Assembly: GCF_003479425.1 (NCBI RefSeq)
Contig: NZ_QUHC01000021.1
Location: forward strand, 1-31,066
Source of the DNA: Odoribacter sp. AF15-53
GTDB taxonomy: Bacteria > Bacteroidota > Bacteroidia > Bacteroidales > Marinifilaceae
Length of the DNA: 31,066 bases
Direction: 5' to 3'
Each line of letters opens with the position of its first letter. Within the stretch, counting starts at the first letter, position 1. The notes below the pieces were generated by a model. That model saw only the letters and a list, made by a program, of their open reading frames with translations. It was not told the DNA's origin and did no database searches. Shown one piece after another: positions 23,292-31,004 of the stretch. The translations under genes were made by a program, and so were the position numbers.

Positions 23292-24075
23292 AGCCTTCCA
23301 GTTTGAGGATGGTCGCTATCTCACGGGTCAGTTCGGGGATGCCGCTGCCTGCCAACATCCGCCTGTCGGGAGCCAGCAGCGTGGAGCGGAACACCGTCCG
23401 TCCCGTGCCGTCCGCCTCCTTGCGGAAGCGTTTCGTGTCGGGGATGCGGGTTTGCAGCATCGGCAGCCCCATGTCGGCGACCACCTGCCCGTACTTCTCG
23501 TACAGCCCGCTCGTTTCCCGCTTGTCGACTTGGTTCCAGAAAAGGTAAAGCCCCTTCAGGCGGCTCGTCTCCTTGCCCAGCATCATCCGTTGCAGCACGT
23601 CGAGGAAGGAGAGCGTGCTTTCCAGCACCGCCTTGTCCGCACTCACCGGGGCGAAGATGTAGTCCATCTGTGCGATCGTGCGCAGGATGCCCGCCGAGTT
23701 CACCGTGCCCGGCAGGTCGAAGAAGAGCAGGTCGTAGCAGCCTTCCGCCGCCAGCTCCCTTGCCGTGTCGGGGGCTTGTTCCACCCGGCACTTGCGCACC
23801 GGATAGGCGGCACGCCCCGGCTGCCGCATCTGTTCGTAAGCCGCCCGTTTCAGGTGTTCGTTCTCCAGTACCGCCCGGCTGTCCCGCTCCCGCATCTCGT
23901 ACAGGCTGTACTGCGGGAAGTCGCAGTCGATCACCGCTAACGGACACCCCAAGCGGTAGTGCAGGTAGCCCGCCACCAGCACCGTGATAGCCGTCTTGCC
24001 GCTGCCGCCTTTCTGTGTGGCGAAAGCCACGTTCAATGTCTGTCTGTCCATATCGTCATTCTGTTGGTTATTCAT
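23272..24075 (-). CDS. traA: ParA-family ATPase TraA
   Basis: A 267-residue (from the ATG at 24075) ParA/MinD-type ATPase, first gene of the tra operon. The deviant Walker A KGGSGKTA lies about 15-25 residues into the domain (sequence ATQKGGSGKTAITVLVAGYL), followed by VIDCDFPQYS and LLFFDLPGTV motifs. In this element family TraA stands at the operon head and is thought to help localise or regulate transfer components with the downstream DUF3408 protein. The frame is open to a TTG at 24111, but the ATG at 24075 (MNNQQND) or 24051 (MDRQTLN) is more likely. It is immediately preceded by the repeat-rich region. Confidence 0.88.
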   Translation of the reverse strand: MNNQQNDDMDRQTLNVAFATQKGGSGKTAITVLVAGYLHYRLGCPLAVIDCDFPQYSLYEMRERDSRAVLENEHLKRAAYEQMRQPGRAAYPVRKCRVEQAPDTARELAAEGCYDLLFFDLPGTVNSAGILRTIAQMDYIFAPVSADKAVLESTLSFLDVLQRMMLGKETSRLKGLYLFWNQVDKRETSGLYEKYGQVVADMGLPMLQTRIPDTKRFRKEADGTGRTVFRSTLLAPDRRMLAGSGIPELTREIATILKLEGYEETAE

Positions 24076-24111
24076 CCGGCTGCCCGTGCAGCCGCTTCTC
24101 TGTTCACTCAA

Positions 24112-24400
24112 TCGGTCAGCTTTTCAGCCACTCTGCCGTTCATTCGTCCGTTCATTCGTTCAGGCATCCGGTCATACATTCAGCCCGGCATCCATCCAAT
24201 CATCCGGCTGTCCGCTTGTCCGGCTGTTCAGCCGTTTGACCGTTTAGCCGTTTAGTCATTTAGCCGTTTGGCTGTTTAGCCGATCATCCGGCTGGTTATC
24301 CGGTTGTCCGTCCGTTTGTCCGGCAAGACAATCAGCCGTTCGGCTGTCCGTCCGGTCGGCTATCCGGCTGTTTCCTTGTCTATCCGGACAGTCGTTTCAC
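24112..24400. repeat. degenerate CCGTTTAGC / ATCCGGCTG repeat array, site 2
   Basis: Short words recur throughout: CCGTTT (at 24232, 24241, 24248, 24264 and others), ATCCGGCTG (three copies) and TCCGTCCG. The part at 24225-24285 matches the array at 18995-19075, including 22 identical bases at 24232-24253. It lies just upstream of traA. No unit is long or conserved enough for a CRISPR. Confidence 0.65.
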
Positions 24401-24590
24401 CGCTTCCACGGCGCAAAGGAATATCAAAATACCGGTAGTTTATCCGTTTGATTATCAGCGTGTCGTGCATTGTCTTTCCACCCGTAGGTTTGTCGCATCC
24501 GGGTATGGTGTCCGGACGGGAAAAGGACTGTTACTTTGCAGGCGGAAACCAAAATGGAGTAAGAATGGAAAAGAGCGGCAACCGCCCGAG

Positions 24591-24760
24591 GGAGTGCCCC
24601 GGCACTCCGCAGCAGGCAAGGGCATCCCCAATCTGTCCGGCAGGACGGATTTTATTTTCAAACGAAAATGGCAAGTTGTGTGCTGCGGCACTCGAAATGA
24701 ATTTCGTGCCTCACCACCACCTTGCCCCCTCGATGTGGCATCCCCCTCCGGAGTCGGGGG
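24591..24760 (+). other. candidate oriT with clustered inverted repeats
   Basis: Three inverted repeats lie just upstream of mobA: GGAGTGCC-CC-GGCACTCC (24591-24608, perfect); GGCACTCGAAAT-GA-ATTTCGTGCC (24687-24710, two unpaired bases); and a GC-rich nested palindrome CCCCCTCCGGAGTCGGGGG (24742-24760). The first two share a GGCACTC core. oriT usually lies beside the relaxase-accessory gene in this family. The nic site itself cannot be identified by eye. Confidence 0.45.
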
Positions 24761-24827
24761 CTGCTCACGGGGGAGAGCCGTAGGCATACGGCGTTTTCAG
24801 ACCATGTTTCACTTAAAATTTTACAGG

Positions 24828-25259
24828 ATGATGGACAATCAGAAGAAGTATGCGGGCAACCACGGGCGAAAGCCCAAGCCCGACAAGATGCGCCACCGCT
24901 ACGTGTTCCGTCTGGACGACGGGGACAACGCCCGTTTCCTCGCGCTTTTCGACGAGTCGGGCAAGGCGACCAAGGCGGAGTTTATCGTTTCCGCACTTTT
25001 CGGAAGGGAGATTAAGGTCATTAAACTGGATAAGGGGACGCAGGATTTCTACATGCGCCTGACCACTTTCCACTCGCAGTTCCGTGCCATAGGCACGAAC
25101 TACAACCAATGCGTGCGTGCGCTCAAATCCAATTTCTCGGAGAAGAAAGCCCTCGCTTTCCTCTACAAGCTGGAGCGGCACACCCTCGAACTGGTCGAGT
25201 TAAGCAAGCGGATTTCCGCACTGGTGGAGGAGTTCCAAAGCAAATACCCCGTCCGATGA
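24828..25259 (+). CDS. mobA: relaxosome accessory protein MobA (MobC-family fold)
   Basis: A 143-residue basic protein. After a Lys/Arg-rich start (MMDNQKKYAGNHGRKPKPDKMR), residues 22-60 have the strand-helix-turn-helix arrangement of ribbon-helix-helix mobilisation proteins (HRYVFRLDDGDNARFLALF ... TKAEFIVSALFG). The C-terminal half is helical, with NYNQCVRALK typical of the family. These proteins bind oriT and help the relaxase nick. The start at 24828 has an adjacent ATG at 24831 as alternative; the open frame reaches much further upstream, but those codons are non-coding in character. The stop overlaps the mobB start by 4 bp (ATGA at 25256-25259). Confidence 0.85.
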   Translation: MMDNQKKYAGNHGRKPKPDKMRHRYVFRLDDGDNARFLALFDESGKATKAEFIVSALFGREIKVIKLDKGTQDFYMRLTTFHSQFRAIGTNYNQCVRALKSNFSEKKALAFLYKLERHTLELVELSKRISALVEEFQSKYPVR

Positions 25260-26554
25260 TAGCCAAGATTTCGCACGGCAGCAGCCTGTACGGGGTGCTT
25301 GCCTACAACCAGTTGAAGGTGGACGAACGGCACGCCGACGTGCTTTTCACCAGCCGGATTATCGAGTCGCAGGGCGATAACCCCTACACGATAGGGCATC
25401 TTTCCCGCTCGTTCGGCGACTATTTGACCGCCAACCGTAAGACCGAGAAGCCCGTCCTGCACATCTCCCTCAATCCCGACCCGAAGGATTGCTTGAGCGA
25501 GGAGCGGTTTGTCAGCTTGGCGGAGGAGTACATGCGGCGCATGGGCTTCGGCGACCAGCCCTATATCGTCTATCGCCACAACGACATCGGGCGGGAGCAC
25601 CTGCACATCGTCTCCGTCCGGGTGGACGAAACCGGGCGTGCCATTTCCGACAGCTACGAGCACGGGCGTTCGATGAAGGTCTGCCGGGAGCTGGAACGGC
25701 AGTTCGGTCTTGTCCCGGCTACGCCCAAGCAGTGGAAGGAGGGGCTGCCCTTGTCGCCCGTCGGTTACGGGGACGGCAACCTCAAGGGGCAGTTGGCGGG
25801 AGTCATCCGCCCGATAGCCCGGGAGTGGCGTTTCCGTACACTGGGAGAATACCGGGCGGTGCTTTCCCTTTACGGCATCACGGTGGACGAGGTGAAGGGG
25901 GAATACGGCGGGCGGGAGTATCACGGCTTGACCTATTCGGCAACCGACAGGGAGGGCAACAAGGTCGGCAAGCCCTTCAAGTCCTCCGTGTTCGGCAAGG
26001 AGGCGGGCATCGCAGCCCTTGAAAGGCGGATGCACAACGCTGCCGCATGGGAAAAGACCCACAAGGAGGTCGCCGCCGCCACCGCCGGAAAGGTTGCCGC
26101 CGCCATGCAGACCGCAGGGCATGACCGGGCGCAGTTCGAGCGGGAACTCATGCAGCAGGGCATCGGCGTGGTATTCCGTCAGAATGAAGCCGGGCGCATC
26201 TATGGGGCGACCTTCATCGACCATGCCGCCAAAGCCGTCTTCAACGGCTCCCGTCTGGGCAAGGAGTTCTCCGCAGGCGTGTTCAACGACCTTTTCGCCG
26301 GGCAGGAAGGTATTCACCTGCCGCAACCCTCCGCCGAAGTGGAACATCCCACCCGGCAGCAGGAGCATACGGGCGCATCCCAATGGGACGGACAGGATAC
26401 CGGCTACCGTCCCGACCACAAGGACGGCACCACCCAAAACGTGGCGGCCGCCTTCAACCTCTTTGCCCCCGTACCCGGCGGAGCGTCCGGCGACCAGCCC
26501 GTACCTCCGCAGTGCAAAAAGAAAAAGAGGCGCAAGTACGGCAGGCAGCAATAA
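25256..26554 (+). CDS. mobB: relaxase / mobilisation nuclease MobB
   Basis: A 432-residue relaxase of the MobA/VirD2-like (PF03432) type. N-terminal tyrosines in SSLYGVLAYNQ (Y12 and Y17) are candidates for the residue that attaches to the nicked strand. The metal-binding histidines are H108, H115 and H117 in the RHNDIGREHLHIVSVRVD segment. Helical regions follow (150-330), and the C-terminal 70 residues are low-complexity and probably flexible. It would nick oriT and pilot the strand through the channel. The start is set by the ATGA overlap with mobA. It is followed by a 339-bp structured gap before the coupling protein gene. Confidence 0.9.
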   Translation: MIAKISHGSSLYGVLAYNQLKVDERHADVLFTSRIIESQGDNPYTIGHLSRSFGDYLTANRKTEKPVLHISLNPDPKDCLSEERFVSLAEEYMRRMGFGDQPYIVYRHNDIGREHLHIVSVRVDETGRAISDSYEHGRSMKVCRELERQFGLVPATPKQWKEGLPLSPVGYGDGNLKGQLAGVIRPIAREWRFRTLGEYRAVLSLYGITVDEVKGEYGGREYHGLTYSATDREGNKVGKPFKSSVFGKEAGIAALERRMHNAAAWEKTHKEVAAATAGKVAAAMQTAGHDRAQFERELMQQGIGVVFRQNEAGRIYGATFIDHAAKAVFNGSRLGKEFSAGVFNDLFAGQEGIHLPQPSAEVEHPTRQQEHTGASQWDGQDTGYRPDHKDGTTQNVAAAFNLFAPVPGGASGDQPVPPQCKKKKRRKYGRQQ

Positions 26555-26636
26555 AGAACAAAAAGATAGCATTAACCAAGCAACCATCCGCATGGCATAC
26601 CGACCTCATTTTCGCAGCGTAAAGCGGAACGCAGCG

Positions 26637-26768
26637 ATTTTCGGATAAGGACAAAAAGCTGTTTGAGCGTAGCGAAAAGTCCGTTTAAGTGAGAGCAGAG
26701 CCAAACTTGTTTGGGCTATGCCGAACGTAGGACTTTCGCCGTAAGCAATTCTTTTTGTCCCCGAAAAT
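26637..26768 (+). ncRNA. candidate structured RNA element (three nested stems)
   Basis: Outer stem: ATTTTCGG (26637-26644) plus GGACAAAAAG (26649-26658) pairs with CTTTTTGTCC (26751-26760) plus CCGAAAAT (26761-26768), giving 18 pairs with a 4-base bulge. Middle stem: GCGAAAAGTCC (26672-26682) with GGACTTTCGC (26730-26739), one bulge. Inner hairpin: AGCCAAAC (26699-26706) with GTTTGGGCT (26709-26717), one bulge. Either strand could fold; the plus strand is the transcribed one from mobB to mobC. Confidence 0.5.
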
Positions 26769-26815
26769 TGCGAAGTGGAGTAGCGAGAAAATGCAGTCTT
26801 GATTTTTTCTTTTTG

Positions 26816-26854
26816 GTACTTTTTCTTTTGCATCAAGGCAAAAGGAAAAAGTAC
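26816..26854. repeat. long near-perfect hairpin upstream of mobC
   Basis: GTACTTTTTCTTTTGC (26816-26831), loop ATCAAG, GCAAAAGGAAAAAGTAC (26838-26854): 16 pairs with a single one-base bulge. The purine/pyrimidine arm bias is like that of the TGAGCCG-loop palindromes at 4300 and 6168. Placed 39 bases before the mobC start, it could act as an attenuator or RNA-processing site. Confidence 0.7.
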
Positions 26855-26893
26855 ATAACTAAAACGAAGTTTTAATTTATACATCAACGAATT

Positions 26894-28900
26894 ATGCAAA
26901 ACGAAGACGATTTGCGTGGACTCGCCAAAGTCATGGAGTTCATGCGTGCGATAAGCATTTTATTTGTAGTCATCAATATTTATTGGTTCTGTTACCAGTC
27001 CGTCCGGGAGTGGGGCATCGACATCGGCGTGGTCGATAGGATATTGCTCGGCTTCCAGCGTACCGCCGGGCTGTTCTCCCATATCCTCTGGACGAAGCTC
27101 TTCGCCGTGCTGTTCCTCGCCCTTAGCTGCCTCGGCACAAAGGGCGTGAAGGAACAGAAAATCACGTGGCGCAGGATCATCCTTTGCGGCGTGTCCGGCT
27201 TGCTGCTCTTTTTCGGCAACGGGTGGTTGCTCACCCTTCCTCTGCCGTTTCCGGCGGACACCGTGCTGTATATCGCCACCCTTACCGCCGGGTATATCTG
27301 CCTGCTCATGGCGGGACTGTGGATGTCCCGCCTGCTGAAGACCGACCTGCTCGAAGACGTGTTCAACGTCGAGAACGAATCCTTCATGCAGGAGACCGAG
27401 CTGAAGGAGAACGAGTATTCCGTCAACCTCCGCACCCGCTTCTGGTTCCGGGGCAGGGCGTATGACGGATGGATCAACCTTGTCAATCCCTTCCGTGCGA
27501 CGATGGTCTTGGGCACGCCCGGTTCGGGCAAGTCCTATGCGATAATCAACCAGTACATCAAACAGACCATCGAGAAGGGCTATTCGCTCTTCCTGTATGA
27601 TTTCAAGTACCCCGACCTCTCCGAGATAGCCTACAACCACCTGCTCGCCCATTTGGAGGGCTACAAGGTCAAGCCCAAGTTCTACGTGATAAACTTCGAC
27701 AATCCGAGGGAGAGCCACCGCTGCAACCCCATCCACCCCGACTTCATGACCGACATATCCGATGCCTACGAGAGTGCCTACACGATTATGTTAAATTTGA
27801 ACCGCACGTGGATTTCCAAGCAGGGCGACTTCTTCGTGGAATCGCCTATCATTTTGTTAGCCAGTATTATATGGTATCTCAAAATCTACAAGAACGGCAA
27901 GTATTGCACCTTTCCCCATGCCATCGAGTTCCTGAACCGCAAGTACGCCGACATTTTCCCCATCCTGACCTCGTACCCGGAGCTGGAGAACTACCTTTCT
28001 CCCTTTATGGACGCATGGGAATCCTCGGCGGTGGAGCAGTTGCAGGGGCAGATTGCCAGTGCCAAGATACCGCTTTCCCGCATGATTTCCCCGGCGCTCT
28101 ACTGGGTGATGACGGCGGACGATTTCACCCTCGACATCAACAATCCCGAAGAGCCGAAAGTGCTGGTAGTCGGTAACAATCCCGACCGTCAGGGTATCTA
28201 CGGGGCGGCGTTGGGACTGTACAACTCCCGCATCGTGAAGCTCATCAACAAGAAGAAACGGCTCAAATCCGCCGTGATTATCGACGAGCTGCCCACCATC
28301 TACATGCGTGGGCTGGATAACCTGATTGCCACCGCCCGAAGCAACAAGGTAGCCGTCATGCTCGGCTTTCAGGATTTTAGCCAGTTGAAGCGTGATTACG
28401 GAGACAAAGAGTCCGCTGTGATTTGCAACACCGTCGGTAATGTCTTTGCAGGTCAGGTAGTTGCCGAAACCGCCAAGACACTGTCCGAGCGTTTCGGCAA
28501 GGTCTTGCAGAAACGGCAGAACATGACCATCAACAGGAACGAGACCTCCGTCTCCATCAACACCCAGATGGACAGCCTCATTCCGGCAAGCAAGATTTCC
28601 AACCTCACACAGGGTATGTTCGTCGGGGCGGTAGCCGACAATTTCGACGAGCGTATCGAGCAGAAGATTTTCCATGCCGAGATTGTCGTGGATAACGAGA
28701 AGGTCAGGCGGGAGACCGCCCGCTACGTGAAGATACCGCAGATCATCGACTTCACCGACAAGGACGGCAACGACACCATGCAGCAGCAGATTGATGCCAA
28801 CTACTACCGCATCAAGAACGAGGTCAGGCAGATTGTAGCCGACGAAATTGAGCGCATCAAGGCAGACCCGGAGCTGTCGCATCTGATTAAGGACAAGTGA
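26894..28900 (+). CDS. mobC: type IV coupling protein MobC (VirD4/TraG-type)
   Basis: A 668-residue coupling ATPase linking the relaxosome to the secretion channel. The N-terminal membrane region has helices near 18-34, 60-80, 96-116 and 123-145. The P-loop GTPGSGKS is at 207-214 and the Walker B VIIDELPT at 461-468, followed by ARSNKVAVMLGFQDFSQL, typical of VirD4-like proteins. In CTnDOT-like elements this protein is called MobC; despite the name it is not related to the small MobC relaxosome proteins. The ATG at 26894 lies after a structured leader. A terminator follows at 28912. Confidence 0.92.
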   Translation: MQNEDDLRGLAKVMEFMRAISILFVVINIYWFCYQSVREWGIDIGVVDRILLGFQRTAGLFSHILWTKLFAVLFLALSCLGTKGVKEQKITWRRIILCGVSGLLLFFGNGWLLTLPLPFPADTVLYIATLTAGYICLLMAGLWMSRLLKTDLLEDVFNVENESFMQETELKENEYSVNLRTRFWFRGRAYDGWINLVNPFRATMVLGTPGSGKSYAIINQYIKQTIEKGYSLFLYDFKYPDLSEIAYNHLLAHLEGYKVKPKFYVINFDNPRESHRCNPIHPDFMTDISDAYESAYTIMLNLNRTWISKQGDFFVESPIILLASIIWYLKIYKNGKYCTFPHAIEFLNRKYADIFPILTSYPELENYLSPFMDAWESSAVEQLQGQIASAKIPLSRMISPALYWVMTADDFTLDINNPEEPKVLVVGNNPDRQGIYGAALGLYNSRIVKLINKKKRLKSAVIIDELPTIYMRGLDNLIATARSNKVAVMLGFQDFSQLKRDYGDKESAVICNTVGNVFAGQVVAETAKTLSERFGKVLQKRQNMTINRNETSVSINTQMDSLIPASKISNLTQGMFVGAVADNFDERIEQKIFHAEIVVDNEKVRRETARYVKIPQIIDFTDKDGNDTMQQQIDANYYRIKNEVRQIVADEIERIKADPELSHLIKDK

Positions 28901-28911
28901 GGATAAAAATA

Positions 28912-28947
28912 CCCCGTCGGCAAGAACAAGCCGGCGAGGTTCTTTTT
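28912..28947 (+). terminator. terminator after mobC
   Basis: Stem CCCCGTCGGC (28912-28921) and GCCGGCGAGG (28930-28939), with one mismatch and one G-U pair, followed by the T-rich tail TTCTTTTT (28940-28947). It lies 12 bases after the mobC stop. Confidence 0.8.
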
Positions 28948-29015
28948 ATCGGGTATGGTGTTTTTCGGCATGAAGTAATGGTTAAGTGGGTAGAAAACAT
29001 TATTTTTGTAACAAG

Positions 29016-29411
29016 ATGGATAAGGACAATCGCAAATACCGGATCTGCTTCATCGACTATATGTGGTATGTAGCCGAGATATGGCACGAAAGGGAGCATA
29101 CCAACCTTAACGGGCGTATGCTGTTGTTCTTTTGCTGGCTCTTTGCCATACTCGTACCGCTTGGAACACCGTTGATGTTTCGCTATTTCAGTTGGATTGT
29201 TGCTTTTGCCGTAGTGATGATGCTCTGCTTTCTTCCCGACTTGTTCTGCCAGCTTCGCTACACAGCCGGGCGGCGTGAAGCGCTCCGTGAATATTACGGA
29301 AAGATGAAACATCCCGGCAGGAAGCTCGCCAAAATAGTCCTTATCGCTATCGCCCTGACCGTGGTGAATGTCGCACTGATGTTTCACCTCGGATTTATAT
29401 GTTGGGCATAA
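29016..29411 (+). CDS. small three-helix membrane protein
   Basis: A 131-residue protein with three predicted membrane helices (about 35-54, 58-76 and 104-126). A charged N-terminus (1-34) and a basic loop (81-103, RYTAGRREALREYYGKMKHPGRK) complete it, so the loop and N-terminus are probably on opposite or same sides depending on orientation. No family is recognised. The ATG at 29016 is preferred over a GTG at 28986. It lies downstream of the mobC terminator and so probably has its own promoter; TATTTTTG at 29001-29008 matches the -7 consensus but is very close to the ATG. GC content is intermediate between backbone and cargo. Confidence 0.7.
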   Translation: MDKDNRKYRICFIDYMWYVAEIWHEREHTNLNGRMLLFFCWLFAILVPLGTPLMFRYFSWIVAFAVVMMLCFLPDLFCQLRYTAGRREALREYYGKMKHPGRKLAKIVLIAIALTVVNVALMFHLGFICWA

Positions 29412-29422
29412 TCAATATCTCA

Positions 29423-29950
29423 CTAATCCTCATTGTTTTCTATCTCAATTATTGGCAATAAGGGATTATATATATCATAAACAAATTTCTTTTTCCCTAA
29501 ATCTGCCTTATTATAAAACACCTTATAGTTACCTTTTATAGTTAGGCTACCATATCCTATATCTTTTCGCAACTTTGAGTTTATGGCATTAGATATTTTG
29601 TTTATAATGCTATCAGGTGTTTTTGACACAATTCTTAATTCCAACATTTCTAATTCTGATACATTCTCTCTACCACCTCTACCTTCTATCACAAACTTGC
29701 AGAGTGCATCATCATAGAAATTGAAGCTATTTTCATCCTCCAACGAAAGTGTTGTTATATAGAAATGTAAGTTTTTATCTCGGTCACTTCGCACAAAACG
29801 AGCTATATCATCGGCAACTATACGTCTATTTATAATGGCATCATTTCTTTTTACTTCCAGAAAAACAGATGCATTATATTGTGTTAGTATTTCATCCGTC
29901 AAAATGATGAAATCCGGCAATGGTGTGAGTATTCTTGTGTATGTTGGCAT
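29423..29950 (-). CDS. hypothetical protein, AT-rich cargo
   Basis: I do not recognise this 175-residue soluble protein. It has no signal peptide or membrane helix. The first half (1-95) is alpha/beta with many charged residues (RRIVADDIARFVRSDRDKN). The second half (100-165) contains KISNAINSKLRKDIGYGSL and a strand-rich end. It is AT-rich, unlike mobC, and runs opposite to it, converging on the 131-aa gene with 11 bp between stops. The 30066-30965 gene lies 115 bp upstream in the same direction, so the two probably form one unit. Function unknown. Confidence 0.7.
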   Translation of the reverse strand: MPTYTRILTPLPDFIILTDEILTQYNASVFLEVKRNDAIINRRIVADDIARFVRSDRDKNLHFYITTLSLEDENSFNFYDDALCKFVIEGRGGRENVSELEMLELRIVSKTPDSIINKISNAINSKLRKDIGYGSLTIKGNYKVFYNKADLGKKKFVYDIYNPLLPIIEIENNED

Positions 29951-30065
29951 ATTAGGTATTCAATCTTTCGTAATTTGTTTTCTATCTTTTTTTTCAATTA
30001 CATTATTCATAAGATTATGGATGTATTGCGATTTGTGATGTTACTGTTTGATAGCATTCCGCTTT

Positions 30066-30965
30066 TCAGTCGTTTTTTTGTTCGCTATCAGTTCTTTGTT
30101 TCATATTTCTTTCAAGCCATTTCTGTGCATGCTTGTTGTTCAGATCCGCAGCTTTCTTGATTAATTCGAGCCCCTTATTGGGGTTTTGCATAATTGTTTT
30201 TCCTTCCCAATAGAGAATACCTAAATCAAAAAGTCCATGCGTATTGATTTCTGTATTTTCAACTCTTGGAGAATGGTATTCTATACTACCATCGACTCCA
30301 ATCATCCAATAGTCACTTGTTTTTGTAAAACCATGACCAAAAGCCCTCTTTATTATCACGTGTGAATTATCTTGCCATTGTAGCTCACTGATACCTTTGC
30401 AATAGATTTGATAACCCTTTGGAGCAAACTGAACCCGTTTTATAAGTTTCCCTCTTTTATCAGTAAAGTCAATGTATATACCATCTTTCTCATAATCATC
30501 TTCAAAATATATTTGAGCTTTCAGTTGCTTGTTAGGCGAACTCTTTGCCTTTCGCCAATATTCCCGGAAGAGTCCACCCATACTTATGATTTTATCGTAG
30601 GTACGTTCGAAAACTTCCGTATTCCATTGCATTTCATATACTAATGACATTATAGCCTGCTGACATAAATCAATAATATAAAATGACTTGTCTTTGGGAG
30701 TTAATTGGTTGAACTTGTCGATATTTACAACATTTGATACAACCTTCATATCACATGACGTTGGGTATTTCGTCTTTTGTAAATTATCAATCAAACAAAC
30801 GGTTATAGAAACAACATTATCTGTTTGTGTGGCAGGAAAATAATATTCATACATTCTTGACAAGTATGCACAGTATATTCCAACCTCATTTATACAATCA
30901 CGGGATTTATTCACATCCTCCGATGACTTTGCCTTAATTTCACAAACAAATCTAAAATATTTCAT
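30066..30965 (-). CDS. Sel1-repeat-containing protein, AT-rich cargo
   Basis: A 299-residue protein. The C-terminal part (about 244-288) reads FDLGILYWEGK ... NPNKGLELIKKAADLNNKHAQKWLE, a single Sel1-like (TPR-related) repeat used for protein contacts. The first 130 residues are alpha/beta and cysteine-containing and not recognised. The middle (150-235) has beta-strand-rich segments with IYIDFTDKRGKLIKRVQF and GYQIYCKGISELQW. No signal peptide is present. The ATG at 30965 follows, by 39 bp, what appears to be the end of another minus-strand gene. One Sel1 repeat alone does not define a function; Sel1 proteins occur in signalling and in some toxin/immunity settings. Confidence 0.72.
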   Translation of the reverse strand: MKYFRFVCEIKAKSSEDVNKSRDCINEVGIYCAYLSRMYEYYFPATQTDNVVSITVCLIDNLQKTKYPTSCDMKVVSNVVNIDKFNQLTPKDKSFYIIDLCQQAIMSLVYEMQWNTEVFERTYDKIISMGGLFREYWRKAKSSPNKQLKAQIYFEDDYEKDGIYIDFTDKRGKLIKRVQFAPKGYQIYCKGISELQWQDNSHVIIKRAFGHGFTKTSDYWMIGVDGSIEYHSPRVENTEINTHGLFDLGILYWEGKTIMQNPNKGLELIKKAADLNNKHAQKWLERNMKQRTDSEQKND

Positions 30966-31004
30966 TTTGTTTATTTTACAATGTCCCTCTGTTTACTATA
31001 AACC

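Larger units (their letters stand above)
24076..24827. other. divergent tra/mob control region with repeat array and inverted repeats
   Basis: No gene was found in these 750 bases. They separate the leftward tra operon from the rightward mob genes. The traA-proximal part (about 24110-24400) is a degenerate array of CCGTTTAG-, ATCCGGCTG- and TCCGTCCG-like words. Candidate -7 boxes one base from TAnnTTTG point both ways: TTCCTTTG on the minus strand at 24421-24414 and TTACTTTG on the plus strand at 24531-24538. The mobA-proximal part (24591-24760) holds several good inverted repeats and is the natural place for oriT. Confidence 0.6.
26555..26893 (+). other. structured non-coding region between mobB and mobC
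   Basis: No gene in 339 bases. The sequence folds into a nested set of helices, described separately as two elements (26637-26768 and 26816-26854). The remainder is AT-rich just before the mobC ATG at 26894 and probably holds its ribosome-binding region. It could carry regulatory RNA, a leader controlling mobC, or a processing signal. Confidence 0.6.

Noticed and set aside
24112..24400. CRISPR-like array
   Set aside because: Units are about 9 bases, degenerate and irregularly spaced; no conserved direct repeats of 25-40 bases, no spacers and no cas genes.
24465..24827. N-terminal extension of mobA
   Set aside because: The open frame runs upstream, but the added residues lack protein character and cover the inverted-repeat region; the basic start at 24828 fits the family.
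25163..26593. 476-codon minus-strand frame opposite mobB
   Set aside because: Antisense shadow of the relaxase gene; no independent start context or motif.
29001..29008. Promoter -7 element TATTTTTG before the 131-aa gene
   Set aside because: Matches the consensus but lies only 7 bases before the ATG, leaving almost no leader, and no -33 element is visible.
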